Source of the DNA: Henricia sp. BOLD:AAB3569
Lineage: Eukaryota > Echinodermata > Asteroidea > Spinulosida > Echinasteridae
Reading direction: 5' to 3'
Assembly: GCA_037783545.1 (NCBI GenBank)
Contig: JBBELK010001378.1
Span: forward strand, 37,619-101,618
Length of the DNA: 64,000 nt
Shown here: positions 10,713 to 24,067 of the stretch, piece by piece
Position numbering within the stretch: position 1 is the stretch's first letter
Layout: each line of letters opens with the position of its first letter
Notes under the pieces: model-generated
What the model saw: only the letters and a program-made list of their open reading frames with translations
Database searches by the model: none
What the model was told of the DNA's origin: nothing
Made by a program: the position numbers and the translations under genes

Positions 10713-12130
10713 ATAGAAATGTGTTCGTTGTAAACGAACACATGGCTGTTCCCCTCCTTTTTATAAACATATATGGTGTTCGGGATGACCTTTGTTAGTG
10801 ATCGTATATGAAGAAATCACGATCGTACGTCAAACGGTTGAGTTTTTATCGATTTTTAAATATTGAATATTATTACATGCCCCTTTAATCTGACATGTAG
10901 GGAAGGTCAAAGGTGTTGCTATATTTTGGATACCCCACCCTAGTCGAAGTGTAACACAGTTAACCCCATCGTGATATATTGCACCCCTTTCAAATGGCAA
11001 GGCAAAATCTGTTTGACCAATAGGAAACGAGGTCAAAGGTCAAGCCATGTGGGCATCTTAAAGACATTTGTTAGTGATCGTATATGCAGAAGGAATCAAT
11101 TTCGTAGGTCAAACGGTAGATTTTTTTATTGATTTTTGAATATTTAATTACGTAATCATCTTGTCGCTAGAGGGCGCTATTTCGTACGATGACGTCATCA
11201 CTTATATTTTTGGAAAGCTTATAGGCCTCTGATAATAACACCATTGACCCCATCTCAATACCTCCTACCACTTTCAAACTAAGGGCCACTTCCGGTTTCG
11301 ACCGGAAGTGAGCAAGGTCAAAGGTCACGGCCATATTTTTTGGATACACCACCCAAGGTCGAAGTGTAATACAGTTGACCACATCCAGATATCTTGTACC
11401 ACTTTCAAATGGCAAGGCAAAATCTGTTAGACCAATAGGAAACGAGGTCAAAGGTCAAGGGGTGTGCGCATCTCAAAGACCTTTGTTAGTCATCGTATAT
11501 GCCGAAGGAATCAAGATCGTAGGTCAAACGGTTGAATTTTTATTGATTTTTGAATATTTAATTTATTAAACTTCATACCCCTTTAATCTGACACGTGATG
11601 ACGTCATCATGACGTCATTAGTACTGTGCACAACTTCACATAGTGACCAATGTCCATGTGAAGTTTGAAGTCAATCATGAATGTGCAAGTGCCCGAAAAA
11701 GCGTCTGAAAAAAAGTGGAAGAAGGAAAAGAATAAAAAAAAAAAAAATAAATAAATAAATCTTAACGAAAACAAAGGCTGTTCCCAACCGTGTGGGAACA
11801 GCCAAAAAAAAAAAAAAAAAAATCTTAACGAAAACAAAGGCTGTTCCCAACCGTGTGGGAACAGCCAAAAAAAAAAAAAAAAAAAAAAACTTAACGAAAA
11901 CAAAGGCTGTTCCCAACCGTGTGGGAACAGCCAAAAAAAAAAAAAAAAAAAAATCTTATAGAAAACAAAGGCTGTTCCCAACCGTGTGGGAACAGCCAAA
12001 AAAAAAAAAAAAAAATCTTAACGAAAACAAAGGCTGTTCCCAACCGTGTGGGAACAGCCAAAAAAAAAAATTCTTAACGAAAACAAAGGCTGTTCCCAAC
12101 CGTGTTGGAACAGCCAAAAATAAAAAAAAA
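10713..12130. repeat. Satellite unit 5 (one module plus hairpin minisatellite)
   Basis: 1418 bp. Starts ATAG instead of CTAG. One module near 11169; the linker holds six poly-A/hairpin repeats. Confidence 0.9.
11740..12130 (+). repeat. Poly-A/hairpin minisatellite, six repeats
   Basis: Six repeats with period 56-68 bp, varying mainly in A-run length. Most have the perfect 10-bp stem GGCTGTTCCC/GGGAACAGCC. Confidence 0.93.
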
Positions 12131-14298
12131 CTAGACCTGTGTTCGTTCTTGACAACGAACACATGGCTGTTCCCCTCCTTTTTATAAACATATATGGTGT
12201 TCGGGATGACCTTTGTTAGTGATCGTATATGAAGAAATCACGATCGTAGGTCAAACGGTTGAGTTTTTATCGATTTTTAAATATTTAATATTATTACATG
12301 CCCCTTTAATCTGACATGTAGGGAAGGTTAAAGGTGTTGCTATATGTTTGGATACCTTACCCTAGGTCGAAGTGTAATACAGTTGACCACATCCAGATAT
12401 CTTGTACCACTTTCAAATGGAAAGGCAAAATCTGTTAGACCAATAGGAAACGAGGTCAAAGGTCACGACCATATTTTTTGGATACACCACCCTAGGTCAA
12501 AGTGTAATACAGTTGACCACATCCAGATATCTTGTACCACTTTCAAATGGCAAGGCAAAATCTGTTTGACCAATAGGAAACGAGGTCCAAGGTCAAGGGG
12601 TGTGCGCATCTCAAAGACCCTTGTTAGTCATCGTATATGACGAGGGAATCAAGATCGTAGGTCAACCGGTTGATTTTTTAATGATTTTTGAATATTTAAT
12701 TTATTAAACTTCATGCCTCTTTAATCTGACACGTGATGATGTCATCATGACGTCATTAGTACTGTGCACAACTTCACATAGTGACCAATGTCCATGTGAA
12801 GTTTGAAGTCAATCATAAAAGTGCAAGTGCCCGAAATAGCGTCTGAAAAAAGTGGAAGAAGAAAAAGAGATGCACAGCCAACAAGCAAAATACGTATTTT
12901 CCCGTTTCCTCGCAGTGCACAGTCAATAGGCATTTTGCCTGTGTACAAACAAAATACGTATTTTCCCGTTTCCTCGAAGTACACAGTCAATGGGCATTGC
13001 CCGTGTACAAGCAAAATACGTATTTGCATGTTTCCTCGAAGTGCACAGTCAATATGCCATTGCCTGTGTACAAGCAAAATACTTAGTTTCCCGTTTCCTC
13101 GCAGTGCACAGTCAATAGGCCAATGCCTGTGTACAAACAAATTACGTATTTTCCCGTTTCCTCGAAGTACACAGTCAATGGGCATTGCCTGTGTACAACC
13201 AAAATACGTATTTTCATGTTTCCTCGATGTGCACAGTCAATAGGCCATTGCCTGTGTACAAGCAAAATACTTAGTTTCCCGTTTCCTCGCAGTACACAGT
13301 CAATAGGCCATTGCCTGTGTACAACCAAAATACGTATTTTCATGTTTCCTCGAAGTGCACAGTCAATAGGCCATTGCTTGTGTACAAGTGAAATACTCAA
13401 TTTCGCGTTTCCCTATTAGTAGTGCACAGTCTATATAGCCCATTCCGGTTTCAACCGGACGTGAGCAAGGTCAAAGGTCACCGCCATATTTTTTGGATAC
13501 CCTAGTCGAAGTGTAATACAGTTGACCACATGCAGATATCTTGTACCACTTTCAAATGGCAAGGCAAAATCTGTTAGACCAATAGGAAACGAGGTCAAAG
13601 GTCAAGCCCTGTGCGCATCTTAAAGACATTTGTTAGTGATCGTATATGCCACAGGAATCAATATCGTAGGTCAAACAGTTGATTTTTTATTGATTTTTGA
13701 ATATTTAATTACGTAATCATCTTGTCGGTAGAGGGCGCTATTTCGTACGATGACGTCATCACTTATATTTTTGGAAAGCTTAAGGGCCTCTGGTAATAAC
13801 ACCATTGACCCCATCTCAATACCTCCTTTCACTTTCAAACTAAGGGCCACTTCCGGTTTCGACCGGAAGTGAGCAAGGTCAAAGGTCACCAACATATTTT
13901 TTAGATACCCCACCCTCGTCGAAGTGTAACACAAGTGACTTTGTCCAAATATCTTGCACCACTTTCAAATGGCAAGGCAAAATCTGTTTGACCAATAGGA
14001 AACGAGGTCAAAGGTCAAGGCGTGTGCGCATCTTAAAGACTTTTGTTAGTCATCGTATATGGCGAAGGAATCAAGATCGTAGGTCAAACGGTTGATTTGT
14101 TATTGATTTTTGAATATTTAATTTATTAAACTTCATGCGCCTTTAATCTGACACGTGATGACGTCATCATTACGTCATTAGTACTGTGCACAACTTCACA
14201 TAGTGACCAATGTCCATGTGAAGTTTGAAGTCAATCATCAATGTGCAAGTGTCCGAAATAGCGTCTGAAAAAAGTGGAAGAAGTAAAAGAATAAAAAA
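12131..14298. repeat. Satellite unit 6 (rearranged, with 62-bp minisatellite)
   Basis: 2168 bp. The left part (12345-12600) is a recombinant with two partial modules fused. A 62-bp minisatellite fills 12870-13430, followed by a module near 13730. Confidence 0.85.
12885..13430. repeat. 62-bp minisatellite, nine copies
   Basis: Period 62-63 bp: AAAATACGTATTTTCCCG, TTTCCTCGAAGTGCACAG, TCAATAGGCCATTGCCTG, TGTACAAGC. Copies begin near 12888, 12950, 13012, 13074, 13137, 13199, 13263, 13326 and 13387. It occupies the linker slot of unit 6. The same frame is open on both strands only because the period is near a multiple of three. Confidence 0.9.
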
Positions 14299-15323
14299 CT
14301 AGAAATGTGTTCGTTGTAAACGAACACATGGCTGTTCCCCTCCTTTTTATAAACATATATGGTGTTCGGGATGACCTTTGTTAGTGATCGTATATGAAGA
14401 AATCACGATCGTACGTCAAACGGTTGAGTTTTTATCGATTTTTAAATATTGAATATTATTACATGCCCCTTTAATCTGACATGTAGGGAAGGTCAAAGGT
14501 GTTGCTATATGTTTGGATACCCCACCCTAGTCGAAGTGTAACACAGTTAACCCCATCGTGATATATTGCACCCCTTTCAAATGGCAAGGCAAAATCTGTT
14601 TGACCAATAGGAAACGAGGTCAAAGGTCAAGCCATGTGCGCATCTTAAAGACATTTGTTAGTGATCGTATATGCAGAAGGAATCAAATTTGTAGGTCAAA
14701 CGGTAGATTTTTTATTGATTTTTGAATATTTAATTACGTAATCATCTTGTCGCTAGAGGGCGCTATTTCCTACGATGACGTCATCACTTATATTTTTGGA
14801 AAGCTTAAGGGCCTCTGGTAATAACACCATTGACCCCATCTCAATACCTCCTTTCACTTTCAAACTAAGGGCCACTTCCGGTTTCGACCGGAAGTGAGCA
14901 AGGTCAAAGGTCACAAAAATATTTTTTAGATACCCCACCCAAGTCGAAGTGTAACACAAGTGACTTTGTCCAAATATCTTGCACCACTTTCAAATGGCAA
15001 GGCGAAATCTGTTAGACCAATAGGAAACGAGGTCAAAGGTCAAGGGGTGTGCGCATCTCAAAGACCTTTGTTAGTCATCGTATATGCCGAAGGAATCAAG
15101 ATCGTAGGTCAAACGGTTGATTTTTTATTGATTTTTGAATATTTAATTTATTAAACTTCATGCCCCTTTAATCTGACACGTGATGACGTCATCATGACGT
15201 CATTAGTACTGTGCACAACTTCACATAGTGACCAATGTCCATGTGAAGTTTGAAGTCAATCATGAATGTGCAACTGCCCGAAATAGCGTCCGAAAAAAGT
15301 GGAAGAAGGAAAAGAAAAATAAA
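14299..15323. repeat. Satellite unit 7 (one module, recombinant)
   Basis: 1025 bp. The module near 14755 looks like a hybrid: its left edge (CTATTTCCTACG) matches the first module of unit 1 and its right part matches the second. This is the expected product of unequal crossing-over. Confidence 0.9.
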
Positions 15324-16766
15324 CTAGACCTGTGTTCGTTCTTGACAACGAACACATGGCTGTTCCCCTCCTTTTTATAAACATATATGGTGTTCGGGAT
15401 GACCTTTGTTAGTGATCGTATATGAACAAAATCACGATCGTAGGTCAAACGGTCGAGTTTTTATCGATTTTTAAATATCGAATTTTATTACATGCCCCTT
15501 TAATCTGACATGTAGGGAAGGTCAAAGGTGTTGATATATGTCTGGATACCCCACCCTAGTCGAAGTGTAACACAGTTGACCCCATCGTGATATATTGTAC
15601 CCCTTTCAAATGGCAAGGCAAAATCTGTTTGACCAATAGGAAACGAGGTCAAAGGTCAAGCCATGTGCGCATCTTAAAGACATTTGTTAGTGATCGTATA
15701 TGCAGAAGGAATCAATTTCGTAGGTCAAACGGTAGATTTTGTATTGATTTTTAAATATTTAATTACGTAATCATCTTGTCGCTAGAGGGCGCTATTTCGT
15801 ACGATGACGTCATCTCTTATATTTTTGGAAAGCTTAAGGGCCTCTGATAATAACACCATTGACCCTATCTCAATACCTCCTACCACTTTCAAACTAAGGG
15901 CCACTTCCGGTTTCGACCGGAAATGAGCAAGGTCAAAGGTCACGACCATATTTTTTGGATACACCACCCTAGGTCTAAGTGTAATACAATTGACCACATC
16001 CAGATATCTTGTACCACTTTCAAATAGCAAGGCAAAATCTGTTTGACCAATAGGAAACGAGGTCCAAGGTCAAGGGGTGTGCGCATCTCAAAGACCCTTG
16101 TTAATCATCGTATATGGCGAAAGAATCAAGATCGTAGGTCAAACGGTTGATTTTGTATTGATTTTCCAATATTTCATTACGTAATCATCTTGTCGCTAGA
16201 GGGCGCTATTTCGTACGATGACGTCATCACTTATATTTTTGGAAAGCTTAAGGGCCTCTGGTAATAACACCATTGACCCTATCTCAATACCTCCTACCAC
16301 TTTCAAACTAAGGGCCACTTCCGGTTTCGACCGGAAATGAGCAAGGTCAAAGGTCACCAACATATTTTTTACATACCCCACCCTAGTCGAAGTGTAACAC
16401 AAGTGACTTTGTCCAAATATCTTGCACCACTTTCAAATGGCAAGGCAAAATCTGTTTGACCAATAGGAAACGAGGTCAAAGGTCAAGGCGTGTGCGCATC
16501 TTAAAGACTTTTGTTAGTCATCGTATATGGCGAAGGAATCAAGATCGTAGGTCAAACGGTTGAATTTTTATTGATTTTTGAATATTTAATTTATTAAACT
16601 TCATACCCCTTTAATCTGACACGTGATGACGTCATCATGACGTCATTAGTACTGTGCACAACTTCACATAGTGACCAATGTCCATGTGAAGTTTGAAGTC
16701 AATCATCAATGTGCAAGTGTCCGAAATAGCGTCTGAAAAAAGTGGAAGAAGTAAAAGAATAAAAAA
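15324..16766. repeat. Satellite unit 8 (two modules)
   Basis: 1443 bp. Modules near 15784 and 16198. Near-identical copy of unit 2 at an offset of 8855 bp. Confidence 0.9.
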
Positions 16767-17795
16767 CTAGACCTGTGTTCGTTCTTGACAACGAACACAT
16801 GGCTGTTCCCCTCCTTTTTATAAACATATATGGTGTTCGGGATGACCTTTGTTAGTGATCGTATATGAATAAATCACGATCGTAGGTCAAACGGTTGAGT
16901 TTTTATCTATTTTTAAATATTGAATATGATTACATGCCCCTTTAATCTGACATGTAGGGAAAGTCAAAGGTGTTGCTATATGTTTGGATACCCCACCCTA
17001 GTCGAAGTGTAACACAGTTGACCCCATCGTGGTATATTGTACCCCTTTCAAATGGCAAGGCAAAATCTGTTTGACCAATAGGAAACGAGGTCAAAGGTCA
17101 AGCCATGTGCGCATCTTAAAGACATTTGTTAATGATCGTATATGCAGAAGGAATCAAATTCGTAGGTCAAACGGTAGATTTTATATTGATTTTTGAATAT
17201 TTATTTACGTAATCATCTTGTCGCTAGAGGGCGCTATTTCGTACGATGACGTAATTACTTATATTTTTGGAAAGCTTAAGGGCCTCTGATAATAACACCA
17301 TTGACCCCATCTCAATACCTCCTACCACTTTCAAACTAAGGGCCACTTCCGGTTTCGACCGGAAGTGAGCAAGGTCAAAGGTCACAAAAATATTTTTTAG
17401 ATACCCCACCCTAGTCGAAGTGTAACACAAGTGACTTTGTCCAAATATCTTGCACCACTTTCAAATGGCAAGGCAAAATCTGTTTGACCAATAGGAAACG
17501 AGGTCAAAGGTCAAGGGGTGTGCGCATCTCAAAGACCTTTGTTAGTCATCGTATATGCCGAAGGAATCAAGATCGTAGGTCAAACGGTTGATTTTTTATT
17601 GATTTTTGAATATTTAATTTATTAAACTTCATACCCCTTTAATCTGACACGTGATGACGTCATCATGACGTCATTAGTACTGTGCACAACTTCACATAGT
17701 GACCAATGTCCATGTGAAGTTTGAAGTCAATCATCAATGTGCAAGTGTCCGAAATAGCGTCTGAAAAAAGTGGAAGAAGTAAAAGAATAAAAAAA
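16767..17795. repeat. Satellite unit 9 (one module)
   Basis: 1029 bp, module near 17226. Copy of unit 3 at the same 8855-bp offset. Confidence 0.9.
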
Positions 17796-19243
17796 CTAGA
17801 AATGTGTTCGTTGAAAACGAACACATGGCTGTTCCCCTCCTTTTTATAAACATATGTGGTGTTCGGGATGACCTTTGTTAGTGATTGTATATGAATAAAT
17901 CACGATCGTATGTCAAACGGTTGAGTTTTTATCGATTTTTAAATATTGAATATTATTACATGCCACTTTAATCTGACATGTGGGGAAGGTCAAAGGTGTT
18001 GCTATATGTTTGGATACCCCACCCTAGTCGAAGTGTAACACAGTTGACCCCATCGTGATATATTGTACCCCTTTCAAATGGCAAGGCAAAATCTGTTTGA
18101 CCAATAGGAAACGAGGTCAAAGGTCAAGCCATGTGCGCATCTTAAAGACATTTGTTAGTGATCGTATATGCAGAAGGAATCAAATTTGTAGGTCAAACGG
18201 TAGATTTTTTATTGATTTTTGAATATTTAATTACGTAATCATCTTGTCGCTAGAGGGCGCTATTTCCTACGATGACGTCATCACTTATATTTTTGGAAAG
18301 CTTAAGGGCCTCTGGTAATAACACCATTGACCCTATCTCAATACCTCCTTTCACTTTCAAACTAAGGGCCACTTCCGGTTTCGACCGGAAGTGAGCAAGG
18401 TCAAAGGTCACGGCCATATTTTTTGGATACACCACCCTAGGTCCAAGTGTAATACAGTTGACCACATCCAGATATCTTGTACCACTTTCAAATGGCAAGG
18501 CAAAATCTGTTAGACCAATAGGAAACGAGGTCAAAGGTCAAGCCCTGTGCGCATCTTAAAGACATTTGTTAGTGATCGTATATGCCACAGGAATCAAGAT
18601 CGTAGGTCAAACAGTTGATTTTTTATTGATTTTTGAATATTTAATTACGTAATCATCTTGTCGGTAGAGGGCGCTATTTCGTACGATGACGTCATCACTT
18701 ATATTTTTGGAAAGCTTAAGGGCCTCTGGTAATAACACCATTGACCCCATCTCAATACCTCCTTTCACTTTCAAACTAAGGGCCACTTCCGGTTTCGACC
18801 GGTTTCGACCGGAAGTGAGCAAGGTCAAAGGTCACAAAAATATTTTTTAGATACCCCACCCTAGTCGAAGTGTAACACAAGTGACTTTGTCCAAATATCT
18901 TGCACCACTTTCAAATGGCAAGGCAAAATCTGTTAGACCAATAGGAAACGAGGACAAAGGTCAAGGGGTGTGCGCATCTCAAAGACCTTTGTTGGTCATC
19001 GTATATGCCGAAGGAATCAAGATCGTAGGTCAAACGGTTGATTTTTTATTGATTTTCCAATATTTAATTTATTAAACTTCATACCCCTTTAATCTGACAC
19101 GTGATGACGTCATCATGACGTCATTAGTACTGTGCACAACTTCACATAGTGACCAATGTCCATGTGCAGTTTGAAGTCAATCATCAATGTGCAAGTGTCC
19201 GAAATAGCGTCTTAAAAAAGTGGAAGAAGGAAAAGAATAAAAA
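17796..19243. repeat. Satellite unit 10 (two modules)
   Basis: 1448 bp. Modules near 18252 and 18666. Carries the 10-bp palindrome expansion near 18800, as unit 4 does. Unlike unit 4 it has no poly-A/hairpin linker. Confidence 0.9.
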
Positions 19244-20682
19244 CTAGAAATGTGTTCGTTGAAAACGAACACATGGCTGTTCCCCTCCTTTTTATAAACA
19301 TATATGGTGTTCGGGATGACCTTTGTTAGTGATCGTATATGAATAAATCACGATCGTAGGTCAAACGGTTGAGTTTTTATCTATTTTTAAATATTGAATA
19401 TTATTACATGCCCCTTTAATCTGACATGTAGGGAAAGTCAAAGGTGTTGCTATATGTTTGGATACCCCACCCTAGTCGAAGTGTAACACAGTTGACCCCA
19501 TCGTGGTATATTGTACCCCTTTCAAATGGCAAGGCAAAATCTGTTTGACCAATAGGAAACGAGGTCAAAGGTCAAGCCATGTGCGCATCTTAAAGACATT
19601 TGTTAATGATCGTATATGCAGAAGGAATCAAATTCGTAGGTCAAACGGTCGATTTTATATTGATTTTTGAATATTTAATTACGTAATCATCTTGTCGCTA
19701 GAGGGCGCTATTTCGTACGATGACGTCATTACTTATATTTTTGGAAAGCTTAAGGGCCTCTGATAATAACACCATTGACCCCATCTCAATACCTCCTACC
19801 ACTTTCAAACTAAGGGCCACTTCCGGTTTCGACCGGAAGTGAGCAAGGTCAAAAGTCACGGCCATATTTTTTGGATACACCACCCTAGGTCGAAGTGTAA
19901 TACAGTTGACCACATGCAGATATCTTGTACCACTTTCAAATGGCAAGGCAAAATCTGTTAGACCAATAGGAAACGAGGTCAAAGGTCAAGGGGTGTGCGC
20001 ATCTCAAAGACCCTTGTTAATCATCGTATATGCCGAAGGAATCAAGATCGTAGGTCAAACGGTTGATTTTTTATTGATTTTCCAATATTTCATTACGTAA
20101 TCATCTTGTCGCTAGAGGGCGCTATTTCGTACGATGACGTCATCACTTATATTTTTGGAAAGCTTAGGGGCCTCTGGTAATAACACCATTGACCCCATCT
20201 CAATACCTCCTTTCACTTTCAAACTAAGGGCCACTTCCGGTTTCGACCGGAAGTGAGCAAGGTCAAAGGTCACAAAAATATTTTTTAGATACCCCGCCCT
20301 AGTCGAAGTGTAACACAAGTGACTTTGTCCAAATATCTTGCACCACTTTCAAATGGCAAGGCAAAATCTGTTTGACCAATAGGAAACGAGGTCAAAGGTC
20401 AAGGGGTGTGCGCATCTCAAAGACCTTTGTTAGTCATCGTATATGCCGAAGGAATCAAGATCGTAGGTCAAACGGTTGATTTTTTATTGATTTTTGAATA
20501 TTTAATTTATTAAACTTCATACCCCTTTAATCTGACACGTGATGACGTCATCATGACGTCATTAGTACTGTGCACAACTTCACATAGTGACCAATGTCCA
20601 TGTGAAGTTTGAAGTCAATCATGAATGTGCAAGTGCCCGAAAAAGCGTCTGAAAAAAGTGGAAGAAGGAAAAGAATAAAAAA
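19244..20682. repeat. Satellite unit 11 (two modules)
   Basis: 1439 bp. Modules near 19700 and 20114. Its left part is copied in unit 13 at an offset of 2877 bp. Confidence 0.9.
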
Positions 20683-22120
20683 CTAGAAATGTGTTCGTTG
20701 AAAACGAACACATGGCTGTTCCCCTCCTTTTTATAAACATATATGGTGTTCGGGATGACCTTTGTTAGTGATTGTATATGAAGAAATCACGATCGTATGT
20801 CAAACGGTTGAGTTTTTATCGATTTTTAAATATTGAATATTATTACATGCCACTTTAATCTGACATGTAGGGAAGGTCAAAGGTGTTGCTATATGTTTGG
20901 ATACCCCACCCTAGTCGAAGTGTAACACAGTTGACCCCATCGTGATATATTGTACCCCTTTCAAATGGCAAGGCAAAATCTGTTTGACCAATAGGAAACG
21001 AGGTCAAAGGTCAAGCCATGTGCGCATCTTAAAGACATTTGTTAGTGATCGTATATGCAGAAGGAATCAAATTTGTAGGTCAAACGGTAGATTTTTTATT
21101 GATTTTTGAATATTTAATTACGTAATCATCTTGTCGCTAGAGGGCGCTATTTCCTACGATGACGTCATCACTTATATTTTTGGAAAGCTTAAGGGCCTCT
21201 GGTAATAACACCATTGACCCTATCTCAATACCTCCTTTCACTTTCAAACTAAGGGCCACTTCCGGTTTCGACCGGAAGTGAGCAAGGTCAAAGGTCACGG
21301 CCATATTTTTTGGATACACCACCCTAGGTCTAGGTGTAATACAGTTGACCACATCCAGATATCTTGTACCACTTTCAAATGGCAAGGCAAAATCTGTTAG
21401 ACCAATAGGAAACGAGGTCAAAGGTCAAGCCCTGTGCGCATCTTAAAGACATTTGTTAGTGATCGTATATGCCACAGGAATCAAGATCGTAGGTCAAACA
21501 GTTGATTTTTTATTGATTTTTGAATATTTAATTACGTAATCATCTTGTCGGTAGAGGGCGCTATTTCGTACGATGACGTCATCACTTATATTTTTGGAAA
21601 GCTTAAGGGCCTCTGGTAATAACACCATTGACCCCATCTCAATACCTCCTTTCACTTTCAAACTAAGGGCCACTTCCGGTTTCGACCGGAAGTGAGCAAG
21701 GTCAAAGGTCACAAAAATATTTTTTAGATACCCCACCCTAGTCGAAGTGTAACACAAGTGACTTTGTCCAAATATCTTGCACCACTTTCAAATGGCAAGG
21801 CAAAATCTGTTAGACCAATAGGAAACGAGGTCAAAGGTCAAGGGGTGTGCGCATCTCAAAGACCTTTGTTAGTCATCGTATATGCCGAAGGAATCAAGAT
21901 CGTAGGTCAAACGGTTGATTTTTTATTGATTTTCCAATATTTAATTTATTAAACTTCATACCCCTTTAATCTGACACGTGATGACGTCATCATGACGTCA
22001 TTAGTACTGTGCACAACTTCACATAGTGACCAATGTCCATGTGCAGTTTGAAGTCAATCATCAATGTGCAAGTGTCCGAAATAGCGTCTTAAAAAAGTGG
22101 AAGAAGGAAAAGAATAAAAA
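20683..22120. repeat. Satellite unit 12 (two modules)
   Basis: 1438 bp. Modules near 21139 and 21553. Paired with unit 10 at an offset of 2887 bp; the 10-bp difference is the palindrome expansion present only in unit 10. Confidence 0.9.
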
Positions 22121-23965
22121 CTAGAAATGTGTTCGTTGAAAACGAACACATGGCTGTTCCCCTCCTTTTTATAAACATATATGGTGTTCGGGATGACCTT
22201 TGTTAGTGATCGTATATGAATAAATCACGATCGTAGGTCAAACGGTTGAGTTTTTATCTATTTTTAAATATTGAATATTATTACATGCCCCTTTAATCTG
22301 ACATGTAGGGAAAGTCAAAGGTGTTGCTATATGTTTGGATACCCCACCCTAGTCGAAGTGTAACACAGTTGACCCCATCGTGGTATATTGTACCCCTTTC
22401 AAATGGCAAGGCAAAATCTGTTTGACCAATAGGAAACGAGGTCAAAGGTCAAGCCATGTGCGCATCTTAAAGACATTTGTTAATGATCGTATATGCAGAA
22501 GGAATCAAATTCGTAGGTCAAACGGTCGATTTTATATTGATTTTTGAATATTTAATTACGTAATCATCTTGTCGCTAGAGGGCGCTATTTCGTACGATGA
22601 CGTCATTACTTATATTTTTGGAAAGCTTAAGGGCCTCTGATAATAACACCATTGACCCCATCTCAATACCTCCTACCACTTTCAAACTAAGGGCCACTTC
22701 CGGTTTCGACCGGAAGTGAGCAAGGTCAAAAGTCACGGCCATATTTTTTGGATACACCACCCTAGGTCGAAGTGTAATACAGTTGACCACATGCAGATAT
22801 CTTGTACCACTTTCAAATGGCAAGGCAAAATCTGTTAGACCAATAGGAAACGAGGTCAAAGGTCAAGGGGTGTGCGCATCTCAAAGACCTTTGTTAGTCA
22901 TCGTATATGCCGAAGGAATCAAGATCGTAGGTCAAACGGTTGATTTTTTATTGATTTTCCAATATTTCATTACGTAATCATCTTGTCGCTAGAGGGCGCT
23001 ATTTCTTACGATGACGTCATCACTTATATTTTTGGAAAGCTTAAGGGCCTCTGGTAATAACACCATTGACCCCATCTCAATACCTCCTACCACTTTCAAA
23101 CTAAGGGCCACTTCCGGTTTCGACCGGAAGTGAGCAAGGTCAAAGGTCACGGCCATATTTTTTGGATACACCACCCTAGGTCGAAGTGTAATACAGTTGA
23201 CCACATGCAGATATCTTGTACCACTTTCAAATGGCAAGGCAAAATCTGTTAGACCAATAGGAAACGAGGTCAAAGGTCAAGGGGTGTGCGCATCTCAAAG
23301 ACCTTTGTTAGTCATCGTATATGCCGAAGGAATCAAGATCGTAGGTCAAACGGTTGATTTTTTATTGATTTTCCAATATTTCATTACGTAATCATCTTGT
23401 CGCTAGAGGGCGCTATTTCGTACGATGACGTCATCACTTATATTTTTGGAAAGCTTAAGGGCCTCTGGTAATAACACCATTGACCCAATCTCAATACCTC
23501 CTTTCACTTTCAAAATAAGGGCCACTTCCGGTTTCGACCGGAAGTGAGCAAGGTCAAAGGTCACAAATTTTTTTTTTAGATACCCCACCCTAGTCGAAGT
23601 GTAACACAAGTGACTTTGTCCAAATATCTTGCACCACTTTCAAATGGAAAGGCAAAATCTGTTTGACCAATAGGAAACGAGGTCAAAGGTCAAGGCGTGT
23701 GCGCATCTTAAAGACTTTTGTTAGTCATCGTATATGGCGAAGGAATCAAGATCGTAGGTCAAACGGTTGAATTTTTATTGATTTTTGAATATTTAATTTA
23801 TTAAACTTCATACCCCTTTAATCTGACACGTGATGACGTCATGATTACGTCATTAGTACTATGCACTAATTCACATAGTGACCAATGTCCATGTAAAGTT
23901 TGAAGTCAATCATCAATGTGCAAGTGTCCGAAATAGCGTCTGAAAAAAGTGGAAGAAGTAAAAGA

Positions 23966-24004
<39 letters not shown>

Positions 24005-24067
24005 ACGAAAACAAAGGCTGTTCCCAACCGTGTTGGAACAGCCAAAAAAAATAAAAAAAAAAAAAAA
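22121..24067. repeat. Satellite unit 13 (three modules)
   Basis: 1947 bp. Modules near 22577, 22991 and 23405, the largest module number in the array. The linker holds one poly-A/hairpin repeat. Confidence 0.9.
23969..24067 (+). repeat. Poly-A/hairpin repeat, single copy
   Basis: One hairpin repeat flanked by A-runs in the same linker position as the longer arrays. It may be a founder or a contracted state. Confidence 0.88.
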
